A stretch of 64,000 nucleotides of DNA from Circinella minor (lineage: Eukaryota > Mucoromycota > Mucoromycetes > Mucorales > Lichtheimiaceae), in contig JAEPRB010000162.1 in NCBI GenBank assembly GCA_016758965.1, positions 28,276 to 92,275 on the forward strand. The letters are read 5' to 3'. The position numbers and the translations under genes are program-made. Shown piece after piece: positions 12,746 to 24,059 of this stretch (its first letter is position 1; the number at the start of each line of letters is the position of its first letter). The notes under the pieces were generated by a model that was not told the DNA's origin, did not search any database, and worked only from the letters and a program-made list of their open reading frames with translations.

Positions 12746-13560
12746 TTCAAGGGGAGGAGAGATTTTCGGGGATATACTGAAACTTGGGATACCACTTATT
12801 ATCTACCAGGAACTAACCACATAATATATTGTTATAGGTGATGAACACATTTTTTTGAGAGAGGAACTTTGAGTCGAGATATTCAAGCTTATGATAAACG
12901 AAAGACGCGAGCTTGATTAGTGATCATGGATTATTATTTTTCTTTTTGGGCTGGAGGTACTAGTTGTATTCTTTAATCACGACCTTGCCTGTTGGATCGG
13001 CTTCCAAGTCAAAGCTACCGTCTTTCGAGTATGACGAATGGTTTTGTCATTTTATGATAGAAATAGTTGTATGGGAACATCCGGTTTGAATAAATTGTGA
13101 TTATATATTGGTTAGGTTCCTGAATCTTGTTAAAAATGTAGTTAGTGTACACGACATGTTGTTTAGATAAAGGGCACATATTGATGCACTTTCAATGGGC
13201 TTCAGGAACTGTGATGGTTTTTTGTTATCGCGAGTATTATAAGTAACTCGAATGGACATGTTTGACGATGAATAGTTGCTTCGATAGATAATTGTATTCC
13301 CCATTCTTTGACGCTTTTATGAATGTTGTTGTTTTGGAAATGCCTGACTATAAAAAAGACAAGTTCAACCAATAATTGGGCGAGGAAACAACTTCTCTTA
13401 AGTAAAGGTTCTTCGTTTCCTTTCTTAACAAGTACCTTGTTTTATTTAATCAGTCGTGAATTGATACGTAACCGTTTGAAAGCCCATTACGCTTGTTTCT
13501 CTTGTGTGTAGAATATATAAAGGGATGAGTTATATTTTTCTCTTTCTTATTTTCAACTAC
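12746..13560 (+). pseudogene. Decayed coding-like sequence, unknown origin
   Basis: One plus-strand frame from about 13130 to 13530 stays protein-like between scattered stop codons: DKGHILMHFQWASGTVMVF, then CFDR-stop-LYSPFFDAFMNVVV, then RFFVSFLNKYLVLF. Just upstream a different frame gives RGYTETWDTTYYLPGTNH. I do not recognise a family. Composition and the run of readable segments suggest a dead gene or transposon piece, possibly continuous with the tandem repeats before it. It could also be chance, since no homology search was possible. Confidence 0.3.
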
Positions 13561-13833
13561 TAGCAACGAATAAATCATGTGTAGATGAGACCCTGGTAAT
13601 TTGATTTTATGATCTTTTTTTTTTTTGGCAAGTGTGTTCATATCATTTATTTCTTCTTTGTGAGCTTATGTTATTATTAGCCTTTTTTAAGTTATGAAAT
13701 GAAATTTCTTTTTTGTATTTGAAACACAAATGTTAAATCCTTTTTTCTTCTAGAAAAATCACTTCATCTTTATGAGATACGAGTTTTTGCTCCACTCAGT
13801 TTTAGGAAACGATTTGCGATTTTACTGGGAACT

Positions 13834-14154
13834 ATGGATGATATACATCATGAAAAAAAAATATTCTTGGATTTGAGTAAACAAGAAACAGTTAATACGT
13901 TTTTTGAGAAAGGAACAAGCATGACACGAAAAGTCAATCAATGTGCAATGATAAAGTTGTTTGAAAAAAAGAAAATACAAAATGTGGGAAATACATGTAC
14001 AAGATCAGGTAAAGAAAAAGTGATAAAAGAGAAAGAAGGTATAAAAAAATGTAAAATATACATGTTCAAAGATCAAGTAAAAAAAGTGATAAAACAGAAA
14101 GAAGGTACAAATATGAAAAAAATACGTCAACGTCGTTTTTTCGAGACACATTGA
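13834..14154 (+). CDS. Small Lys-rich open frame with an internal duplication, doubtful gene
   Basis: The frame codes for 106 residues starting MDDIHHEKKIFLDLSKQE. It is rich in Lys and ends by overlapping the 3' end of the minus-strand gene next to it. A 67-bp tandem duplication (from about 13993 and again from 14060) makes two copies of the KVIK-KEG motif. There is no known domain and no clear promoter. It is more likely a chance frame in A-rich DNA than a gene. Confidence 0.15.
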   Translation: MDDIHHEKKIFLDLSKQETVNTFFEKGTSMTRKVNQCAMIKLFEKKKIQNVGNTCTRSGKEKVIKEKEGIKKCKIYMFKDQVKKVIKQKEGTNMKKIRQRRFFETH

Positions 14155-16230
14155 TCTGTACTACTATTTTTTGAAGATGATGATGTCGATGCTGTTGATG
14201 AAGAGATTTCTGGTGTTGTTGCTGATGCTGCTGATGAAGAAGAAGGTGTTGTTAATTTTCGGCATGGAATAAAGGATGGGGGAAGTACGACAGTTTCGTC
14301 ACCGGTATCAATCAAATCAAAGGATGTTGAACGGTATTTATTCAATGTGCTGTCGATAATCATTTTTCCATTTACTGCAATTTTGATCAATGGTATAATC
14401 CGTTGGATGTAATCGTCGCTGCAAGTAGGGTATGGGATGGGATTTATTCTGCGAATTCGTGTTACATAACCTTTTGGAACATTGGCATCAAGTAATACAA
14501 CCGAATTGCCTATTGGTTTAGATACATAATGCAGAAAAATAAATAATTAAATTTCAACATCACCTTCCGCTCATGGTTTGATAATTACGTACCATTGATA
14601 TTATATCCGAGAATATGTGCTTGATTAATGATACTTGGGATGTCTTGGACGATTGCACATAACATATCTTTAAGAACAATAGGAAGCTTCATCATACTGT
14701 CCTTCATTTCTTTTGTTGAGTCAACTTGGTATCCGATTTCTAAACACCCCAATTCTACTCCACTTGCTTTATAGATAGTATCTGTCCGTCTTCCCATCTT
14801 CTTCTTCTCTGTAGCATCAACAGCTGACAACTTTCGTTTTCCATTTAACGCAGTTGCATTTGCCTCGCTGGTCATCTCCTTGCTTTAAATCATTTAATTA
14901 GTTTTATATATATTTTTGCATACTATATATATTTATATTGATAAAAGGTTAAGACCTGACTCACCCAAGTGCCTTCACACTAGAACCATAAAAAATTTTA
15001 TTTAAAAAGCCCCATAAGTAATACAGTTTGTCGCTTTCTTTGATTAATTCAACATCACTGCAATCGTCCTTCAAGAAATATCGACTAGTGACCACTAAAG
15101 TTTAGATAACCAAGACATTAAAGAATCGCTGATGGGATCGTGATCTAGTTGATGCCCATATCGATAGGCTTGCAAGGCAGAGGTCTATATACGCAATAGT
15201 TAGCTTTTTATCAACTGCCTTATATTGTTCATCTTACCATATTCTGAAGGTCTGTTAATTTTTCGTCGACGTCTTTTGGAATTGGTCGCAGTATTGGTTC
15301 ACCTTCCTTTCTAATTTCTTTCAACTCTTCTGTCGTGAATACATCATTCCAGTGATGGTCTCCTACATCTATAATTAAAGATTGACTGGGGCTAGATATT
15401 ATATTTAGCATATTGGTTTTCTTTTAATATTTTCTTTTCTAATCTAGTTGGACTTACTGAACAAAGTTGCACGATACAGCAAAATCCCTTATTTTTTCTT
15501 CAACGGATTTTGGCTTTGTTTTACTTTTGGCCGCATCTTTTATTGTTGCTTTTAACACCCAAAAATTGTCACGATCTAAATTATCTAACATTTTGGCGAT
15601 ATCGTTCTTATCTTGGGGAGACAATGGGATTTTAAGTGCTACGGATCCAGAACAGGACGTGACGTTCGACTTTTTGGAGTAGGTTAAACTTAAATTTTTG
15701 GAGGAGGAGGGTGTATCTGGTTCATTGATGCTTGTTTTTTCTTCAATGCGTTTTGAAATTTTTTTCCCAGTTAGGCTTTTCCTTTAACTATTACCCCTCA
15801 AACATGCAAAAAAGAAAAATCATATGTTAGCAGGCGACTCGATAATTTTTATATACTCGGTACGTAAAATATGAAACGCGTTACCTACAAGAGTAATTTT
15901 TAAACGTCTTGCACATAAATTTATTCTTCTGATCCAATCGCTTTTGCGATCCTCCATGTTTTGTACGTTTGGCCAAGTATCAACAATCGTGTTCTCCATT
16001 TTGTTAATAATGTCTTGAATGCTGATTTCACAGTTGACCTCAGCCAGTTTACGAATTACAGGGCAGATAACTACAACAAGTCAGTGTTATTATATTGAAT
16101 ATAACAATACAATAAACATGGTTTCTATGTAACACTTACAGCATCCATCATAATCTTGTACTTCTGTCATGGCAACGACTTGAAAGAACTGGGTCAGAGC
16201 AGGTTTGTTGCGACGATATTTTGCCCACCT
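14127..16230 (-). pseudogene. Frameshifted gene of an unrecognised, probably lineage-specific fungal family
   Basis: Protein-like exons run down the minus strand. They give WAKYRRNKPALTQFFQVVA (16228-16142), ICPVIRKLAEVNCEIS to LCARRLKITLV (about 16070-15890), LSPQDKNDIAKMLDNLDRDN (about 15760-15460), DHHWNDVFTTEELKEIRKEG (about 15380-15230), and ALQAYRYGHQLDHDPISDSL followed by SRYFLKDDCSDVELIKESD (15175-14970). Then GRRTDTIYKASGVELGCLEI (14890-14590) and VVLLDANVPKGYVTRIRRIN (14560 onward) lead into a Ser-rich tail ending QCVSKKRR. A single-base frame change lies near 15105-15115 between SWLSK and VTSRYFL. The join at about 15770-15890 also fails to keep phase with standard splice sites. 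I do not know the function. The family style resembles large expanded families of hypothetical proteins in Mucorales, but that is from memory. The tail exons look intact, so decay may be recent. Confidence 0.5.
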
Positions 16231-16390
16231 AAAGATTACTCTCAGCCCTTTTTTTGGATTAACACATGACCCTGATGTTTATTTGACTCGCAACTAATAA
16301 CTTTTCTTCACTACAACCTGGCTTTAAACTGGTCTTATTTATAAAGCATTTCATCTATGACACAGATAACTGATACTTATGACTACGTGA

Positions 16391-16633
16391 CCAACTCTAT
16401 CACGACTATATCAAACATCGTACGCTTCGAAGAAAAAAGTTAAAACAACATATCAACAGTACTCACACCCTTTTCAAGCTTTTTTCAACGATCAACAACT
16501 TACCCAAATCGACCACCCTATTTACCGTCAGCTTGGCTCTGTTAACTACCAGTCTTTCCCCTCTGTTGCGACATCCCACCGTACGTTAATAGGTTGGTCT
16601 ACTGAATCTCATCACAAACATCATAACCAGTAA
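16391..16633 (+). other. Coding-like fragment without a start codon
   Basis: The frame is open for 80 codons ending in TAA and reads KKVKTTYQQYSHPFQAFF, then YRQLGSVNYQSFPSVATSH. Composition is less AT-rich than the surroundings. No ATG begins it and no family is recognised. It may be a piece of the decayed gene or LINE complex nearby. Confidence 0.25.
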
Positions 16634-16710
16634 CACCACCCTTTTATCTATATACTCACCCTCAAAAACTGGACTTTCTTTTGAGTCACACCACCATGGG
16701 GAAATTTTTG

Positions 16711-16794
16711 TCACATTTGGTACATTTGGCACATTTGGCACATCCAAAGTTTCCAAATAAAGGTTTTATTGGCACATTTGGCACATTTGGCACA
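16711..16794. repeat. Imperfect 9-bp repeat (ACATTTGGC)
   Basis: CACATTTGG/TACATTTGG units follow one another three times at 16711-16738 and return at 16772-16794. On the plus strand they read as HL and GTF repeats in a 93-residue frame starting at 16681. The pattern looks like replication slippage. The enclosing frame has no recognisable domain. Confidence 0.6.
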
Positions 16795-17249
16795 AAAGTT
16801 TTGATAAAAAAGGAAAAGGAATCAAAAAAAAAAATCGTAAGAGCGGAAGGTCAAAATTTATTGAAATTGGTAAAGTTGAAAGGGAATAGTGAGGGTGTCG
16901 AGTCTACTTTGAATCATTATTCGAATATGGAAATACCCACAATGCCAGCAAAGAATAATTGATGAGGTGCCGTATTTAAATACATATCAAGTCTCGCTTA
17001 TTGCAAGTCTTCGGTTCTGCAACTAAAAATCAGGAAATCTCAGGTGTGCAAAAACCGGGGGTTGACTATATGTGCTAAATTGCGCTGCCAGATGCGACAA
17101 GTGACCTGTAAGCATTAGATACCAGTACAACTAACAAAATTAATAAGAGATAGTCGACATTGACAAACCCGTTCCTCAACTATTTCGGATACTATATAAT
17201 AGAGCCCCCTTCAAGACTTACCTGTTACCATCTTAGCTCGATCAATTGA

Positions 17250-18180
17250 ATTGTCCTTCCTATGGGATAAAAAATTTGACAAACAATGGAACCACCTCAC
17301 ATCAAATAATCCATTCCACCAATTATACAAAAAATTACAAAAGAGCAACAACCACCAAAAGACTCTCTTAGTACGACTATCGATCAAAAAAGAGACGAAG
17401 AATACAACAGAAGAAAAAGCACACGGAAATCAATTCGATGCCTTCGTGCTAAACGCATTATTGATCCAATATTCTATCTGCCAGCATTTTCACGTGATAA
17501 ACACCGGATAATTAAATGGCGTATGCACTGGCTGCCTTCATATCCTCTCAAGAATTGCCGTTGTGGCCTTCCTGCCGCTAAAAGAGAACACTATTCTATT
17601 TGTCCAATTCTCCAGCCACTGCTTAATAAACTTCTCACTGTATTTGGTACTATTCCATCAACATCAGATGAATTGCAGCCTCTTGACTTTATCATGAATC
17701 ATCTACCACGCTCTGAAGTTGGCGTGACATTGGAGAGGTGGCCAGAGGTCTGGAGTGCTCTTATACGAGTGCTTCGTGAAATCGATCGTTTGAGCCATCC
17801 TGATGTCGCATTTGATGAAGCTGGACCCGATCCTGAAGATGCTTTGGACATTGCACCCCCACCACACATATAATCTTCTGCAAACACATAGTGTCTTTTC
17901 TTTCTTGTTTTTATTTTTTCTTACGTATTTATTTTTCTTATCTTACCTTCGATAAACTTAGTATTATTTCTCCTACGTTTCTACCTTATACTTAGTTATT
18001 ATCTTCCTCTCTCTCCCATTAGTTTAACTTTTCCCCTCAATGAGGGGTTTTTCATTTGATACCTCTTCGCTCTTTTGTGTATAACTTTCAATCCATTCTG
18101 TACCGCAAGGAAGCGACCACATGCCCATTGGCGAAGGTCATCTTAGTCTTCCATTTAATAAATTTTAAATTTTAATCTAA
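17250..18180 (+). mobile_element. 5'-truncated LINE (non-LTR retrotransposon), ORF2 C-terminus and 3' UTR
   Basis: An open frame from at least 17352 to the TAA at 17873 gives KRIIDPIFYLPAFSRDKHRI, then KWRMHWLPSYPLKNCRCG and HYSICP. The KWRMHWLP segment followed by a CxCG...H...C knuckle is the typical end of ORF2 in non-LTR elements, after the reverse transcriptase. It is followed by an acidic tail (DEAGPDPEDALDIAPPPH) and a non-coding 3' flank to about 18180. Upstream, another frame (LWDKKFDKQWNHL) looks coding too, so a frameshift is likely near 17340. No reverse transcriptase catalytic YADD box is present, so the copy is dead. The exact 5' end is not visible. Confidence 0.7.
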
Positions 18181-19733
18181 TAGAGCCCCAGTATTACTTT
18201 ATTATATCTAGTGCGATCAAGCCTCTTTATCTCTTTATCCTTTTGTCGAGTACAATGTTCTTTTTTTGAATACAGTAGTTGAAAAGCGCAAGTCATCACG
18301 TCATGTGGCGGATATACCCAGATCTGATAATGTGGCAGTGAGTATGTATTGAATCAAATTTCGTATTTAAGCTAATTTGACACTTCAGCTTGCTTGTCAT
18401 AAGGAACGTATTTATCGCAACTAAACTTATTTTTATGGCTTTATGGTCACGTATTAATTCGAATATAATTATAAATGTTCCGTAAAACAGACATAACCTT
18501 GATCATAATGATAGGATCAAATAAGACGCTGGAATATTGATGGGTAGCGAACATAATCACTCTATCTATCCCCAATTTAGAAACATCTATGGTACTTATA
18601 AACTATTTCTTTGATTAAGGGGTAATGTTGTCTGCCATACAATACTAAAGGAGGATATTGAACTGAATATAGACGTTGGATTTGTTTATTGTTTCTTTAT
18701 CTATATGTAATAATCATCGATTTTAGAATATGAGCTCGTTTGACTGGTGCAATATCAGTTACTAGTCGAGAATGGTACTGATTTTGTATTCGCTGTCGTT
18801 ATCGCTGCTGCTATTTTTCGGATGATGAAGAATTGACGTCTGTAGTTAACTGTTTAATGGTGACCTATTGAAATTGTTTAATATTTTTGAAAAGGGCAGT
18901 ATTGTCGCCTCCATTTACTGTTGTTTCTACAATACTATCCTTTTCTTCTTCAACAGTGATACGTTTTTGTTGTTGTTTTAGAACTGATTTGTTTTTTTTT
19001 CTATCACTACGTAAAAGCTATGATATGGTATCTTGTTTGATGTCCTAGCTAATGAACATAGTATATCGGGAGGTAATTTATACGTGTACGTAGCTAAAAA
19101 AAAATTGTACGGGGGAGAAAACGAAATAATAATAATAATAATAAAGCTATAATTACGTGAACAAAAATTACAAAGCAACATGAGAAATTATGAAGTTTGT
19201 TTAATACAAACCCAAATATTAAAAGCTTTATGACATAGTTTGACTATACGTTCAACAGGTTATATATATATATGGTGTTACTAGTCCAAAGAAATTAATC
19301 GTAAAAGGCCCAGACCAATCCAATTTAACTTGGCAAAACATTTTAAAGAATTTTAACTTATATTTCATATATGATTTACTTCTTTATATATAGATATATA
19401 TTAAGTAGATAGATTATTTTATGATACTCAAACTAGAACAATATGTGCTGAGCACTCTGTTGTGATACGAAGCTTACATTAAATGCATCTTAAAATTATA
19501 TTTAGAGCTTGAAGAAAAACAAAGAAGCTTAATGTCATATGAGAAGGAAGGGTGGATAAGAACCGGTTCAGTAGGACCTTGCTCCGAATAAATTCGGACT
19601 TTCTATATTTCCACTTGACATAAACGATTCTGTAAAGTTTGGATCAAAGGAGTATATTGCTGCTACTCCTCTTCTCTACCCCTTCTTTCTGTTTCTTTTC
19701 TTTCTTTCTTTCTTCTTAATTTTTTTTAATTCA
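18181..19733. other. Intergenic, with a possible minus-strand exon at 18865-18990
   Basis: Most of this 1.5 kb has no coding pattern. On the minus strand a short frame reads KSVLKQQQKRITVEEEKDSI, continues NTALFKNIKQFQ and ends in TAG at 18865. It looks like a terminal exon or relic, but I could not join it to a convincing upstream exon. A pyrimidine-rich CTTT tract at 19680-19725 lies just before the kinase start and may be part of its promoter or leader. Confidence 0.4.
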
Positions 19734-21555
19734 ATGGGTATATTAAAAGCATTCGATACCATTGTTCATGGTGGTATACAACGACCTGATTCTTATTATA
19801 AGAAAAAAACTTATCAATTTGGGTATACTTTAGGTAAATATGCTATTTTTTTTCCATTGTTCTCAGCATAATAACCCCCTATTTTTTATTTATACATGTA
19901 TTTATAAAGGCATAGGATCATTTGGATGCGTGAAAAAAGCAACAAGAACAACCGATAATAAAGAAGTTGCAATTAAAGTCATTCCAAAACGTAATGTCAA
20001 AGACCATTTCGACATGGTATATGCAGAAACAAAAGTATTAGAAGGGCTACACCATAAGAATGTCATTGGCTTTTTAGATTTTTTTGAGTCTCGTGAAAAG
20101 TTTTATCTGGTATTTGAACTGTAAGTACAAATCTGCCGTCTCTTTTCTTTTTTTTTTTTTTTTTTTGGCTCTCCCTTTATCTCTCGTCTCCTTTGGATGA
20201 ACGATACAAAAAACAAAGTTGTTCTAATAAGTGATATTGATAATAGTGCTACAGGTGGTGAGTTATTTGAACGACTTTTTGAACTGGGGAAGTTTACTGA
20301 AAAAGACGCTATTTCAGTTGTACGATCGATTTTAAATGGATTAGAATATCTTCATGCGAATAACATTGTTCATCGAGGTAAAATAAACTAAAATAAAAAA
20401 AATAATTGGGCGTATGAGAAACAAGTTAGATTAATTTGTTTGTTGGTGTCATTCGCTGTGTTTTCTTTCTTTTTTTTTTTTTTGTTTATAGATATGAAAC
20501 CTGAAAATTTACTTTTTAAGAGCAACGATCCAAGTGCAGATTTAGCCATCTGTGATTTTGGGTATATATATATATATATTTTTCTTGTTAATTTGTATAT
20601 TATAATTACAGATACTAATCGATTACAAAAGTATTGCAAAATTAAATAACGAAGAATCAACATTGGGGACCATTTGTGGGTCACCCGGTTATGTCGGTAT
20701 GTTCAAGGTTGAAAAAGAAAGGGGAGAAAATCAAAACTCAAAAATAATAAATAATAAATATTTCTATTTATAGCACCAGAAGTACTTAAACGACAACCTT
20801 ATGGTGCACCTATTGATATATGGGCTGTAGGGTAACTATAATAATCCCTTACATAATTATTCATACATATTTCTATATTTGTTATATTAATTCAGCTTAT
20901 TATATTATTAGAATTATAACATATACCTTGTGAGTTTATATAATATATAAGGAAGCAATTAAAAACCAACTAGCTAATGGACATACAATCATTATATAGA
21001 TTATGTGGTTATCAACCTTTTCAAGCATGTGATCAGTTTGAATTAATCAATGAAATAACACAAGTACGATATGAGTTTCATGATCGTTATTGGAGAAATA
21101 TATCACAGGATGGTAGGTACTTTACAAACTTGTTATTATTTATCATAAAATGTACAAACAAAAAAGCATGACAAGTTTCTCATGTGCTTTCTATAAAAAA
21201 ACATTTCTTTGTATGATTATTATTAGCCAAGGATTTCATTCGACGTATTTTGACGTTAGATCCAAAGAATCGACCTACAGCAACTGAAGCATTAAAAGAT
21301 AAATGGATGACAAATTCAACATTATCTACAGATGTGGATTTATTACAAACAGTTCGTGAAAACTTTTGCCCTCGACGTGCACTTCGAACTGCTGTAGGGG
21401 CTGTTCGAGCTGTTAACCGTTTGCGAACTAGCATATCATCACCTTCTCCCGTATCTATCATAACAACAGAAAAGAGCAAAAATGATCAAATAACAAAAGG
21501 AAAGACATCTCATAACTCTATTAATCAACAACAGACTCATGTTAATCAAGAATAA
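19734..21555 (+). CDS. Calcium/calmodulin-dependent protein kinase-like Ser/Thr kinase
   Basis: This is a 364-residue kinase in nine exons: 19734-19833, 19910-20120, 20247-20377, 20492-20561, 20632-20696, 20774-20831, 20912-20929, 21000-21112 and 21227-21555. The kinase domain has the glycine loop G34-I-G-S-F-G39, the VAIK lysine at 56, LATGGELFERL, HRD with D148 followed by KPEN, DFG at 169-171, and APE at 193-195. The activation-segment Thr context is GTICGSPGY. After the domain, residues 305-322 (RRALRTAVGAVRAVNRLR) form a basic amphipathic stretch, as expected for the autoinhibitory/calmodulin-binding helix of CaMKI-type kinases. Its role as a Ca2+-signalling kinase is inferred from the family. 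Exon 7 is an 18-nt micro-exon and both flanking introns are canonical. The first exon's N-terminus (MGILKAFDTI) has no recognised motif. The next gene is convergent, 168 bp away. Confidence 0.93.
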
Positions 21556-21723
21556 TATAATTGTAATATAACAAAAAGCAAACATACATACAAATCTATC
21601 CATCTTTACTTTCTCTCTAGTTTCTTTCTTTCTATTTTTCTCACTCTATTTTTTTCATATATACATTTATTACATTATGTCCACTTTATTATTATTATTA
21701 TTATTTATCATCCATCCAACTCA

Positions 21724-22787
21724 TTAAATTCCATCCACATCATCTTTCTTAGTATCATTTTTCCTTGCTGTCAAGAAATAATTTACTTCAAGTGATTCTA
21801 ATCCACCTGCTCCCACCAACCCCTTTTCTTGTGCAACACGCCATTGTCGACACACGGGATCCCAAAATATTCCACGAACATCTTGTACAGACCAATCTTG
21901 ACCCATAGATTCAATTGCACTTATTAATTCTTTACTTGTAATATATTTTGTCCAATCATGTGTTCCCTGATGTACCAGTCGAAGCATATCTTCTGCTAAG
22001 GCAACTGTTAACATATAAGAAACGAATGTGCGGGACATCGTAGATAAGAATAAAGTACCGCCAGGTCGTACGAGTTCACCGCATGTTTGTAGGAATTGAA
22101 GTGGATTGTTGACATGTTCAATAATTTCCATAGCTAATACTACATCAAATGATTCCTTGGAGGCCAATAAATCCTCTTTTAATAATAATATAATAAATGA
22201 AGATTAATGTCAATATATCTATATGTTTCTCACCCTTTCCAAATCCTTGTCTACAAAATCATTTTACTTTGTCTTATTACCTGCAGTAGTATGCTTATAT
22301 TCAAGTTGTCCAGGACCTCGCCATAATTGTGGATCTTGCTTTTTATGAATTTGTGCCATTTTTATGTTGTCAGCCGATGCGTCGGCACCTAAAACACGTC
22401 CACCTAATCGTGTTAAAGACTATAATAATAATAGTAATAATAATCCTTCCTTCTTGTTAATAATAAAATCTATAGTTCTAATATATATATATATATATAT
22501 GACAGTTAATTTACCTCAGAAAGAAGACCACCTCCGCAACCAATATCCAACATTTTCAAGGTTTTAAATGGTTTACTTGTAGCTGTAGCAATGTTTGTTT
22601 CATTGACAAGTTGATCACGAACATAACTTACACGAGCAGGATTCATCAATTGAAGCATACCAAATTCACCATCAGGATCCCACCATTCTGCTGATTTAGC
22701 ACTGAACTTCTTAACTTCATTTGCATCAATGGTTGAAAAATGACGACGCCGCTGTCCAATATGTTGACACAATCGAGTTCTCCACAT
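21724..22787 (-). CDS. COQ3: Ubiquinone biosynthesis O-methyltransferase (Coq3)
   Basis: This SAM-dependent methyltransferase performs both O-methylations in coenzyme Q synthesis at the mitochondrial inner membrane. Exons 22787-22515, 22419-22281 and 22175-21724 give 287 residues. The N-terminus (MWRTRLCQHIGQRRRHFST) is Arg-rich without acidic residues, a credible mitochondrial presequence. The UbiG/Coq3 signatures follow: EWWDPDGEFGMLQLMNPAR, SAM motif I LDIGCGGGLLSE (80-91), GADAS, FDVVLAMEIIEHV, LRPGG-like (VRPGGTLFLST) and GTHDWTKYI. Every conserved block is present and the length is normal, so the gene should be functional. It lies tail-to-tail with the kinase. Confidence 0.95.
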
Positions 22788-24059
22788 ATTACTATTATTT
22801 ATTTATCTTGCAAAGAAAAAAAAAATAGAGAGACAACATACAGCCAGCATGAACCCCGCTCTTTTAAAAGTAATTGTGCGTAAAGTCACACACTACACAA
22901 CTAAAGACTATGCATAATTTTCTTTTCATGCTGTTTCTTTACTCAAGAAGAAGACATGATACAATTTTGTATATTCAATTAGAACTTGATAAAAATCATA
23001 CTTTCTTTAATGATCATTTGTTCCTTACAGGTACAATAGTGGTTATTTTTAATCTTTAAATAGCGATAAAATGGATTCTGAGAGAATGGTTGTGCTTACA
23101 TTTTACTTGATGATATTTTCTATCATATCGATAAAAAAAACAACCATAAAAATATTAATACTAATACTAACAGTGCCTAAATCTACTTGAAAAAACAAAA
23201 GAAGAAAAACTATCATTAATTGTTGGAAAAACCTAGTTTCTTTTACTGGAGCTAGTAAAATAACTGTCTCTGTATAACTCTTATTTTGCCGTTCATTACG
23301 TGTACAATATAAAAGGTATATATATGCTTTATATGCGTGCTGTTTTTACGTACAAGAAGCCCTTCCATACATTGACAAATTTGTTCTCTTCACAATTTAT
23401 TCTTTCGAACATGCTATTTTGTTCGCTAGTTAACCAATTCCATACATCAACAAAATAGTATCTCACGTTTCTCGAATAATTATCTTAAAAACTTTGATCT
23501 TTTCAATGGTTGTATATACGTTCACCCTATAATACCGGCACCCACAATGTATTCTAAAATATAATTGTATTATGTTAAGTGTATTAAACTTTCATAATTT
23601 TAAAGAATCATTTACTTTTTTATATACGCTTTCTATCCGAACGAAAAAATGATAATTATCTTTTTCTCCTTGTTGAAACTGTCCAAATTCTGCAGTATGC
23701 TAATGATATGTGTGTGTTTTGAGCTTATGTAAATTCAATACGTACCGTATGCAGAAAGTGTGTTAAATACTTTTCAATTGTTTTCTGTCGTCAAACATAA
23801 CTCCAGATGTTACTATATAAGAGCTTCAACATCAATATGAAAGGTTTTTTCATTTACATAAGCATTTAGCAGAGAATATCACTATACATCAACCCTCGTC
23901 TGATTACATTTTCTGCCTGGGTTAGCAAAGAATACTATTCTGGACTTGATTTGCTTTAAATTACAAAATAATCAAGAAATATTCCCAAACTCTTTATTTT
24001 TCATGTATAAGAAGGACCAGTGCGAAAAAAACAATGGCTATGTATTGAGAAGGAGGGCT
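22788..24059. other. Intergenic, upstream of COQ3
   Basis: About 1.3 kb of AT-rich DNA lies between the COQ3 start and the stop of the next minus-strand gene. It should hold the COQ3 promoter. No open frame or repeat stands out. Confidence 0.5.

Noticed and set aside
13130..13530. Reassigned stop codons (TAA/TAG as Gln) to explain the long broken frame
   Set aside because: The clear genes in the window use TAA, TAG and TGA as ordinary stops, so decay is the simpler reading.
18978..19181. 67-residue minus-strand frame
   Set aside because: It is low complexity at its start, has no family match, and does not splice to the nearby KQQQKRITVEEEK frame with a normal-sized intron.
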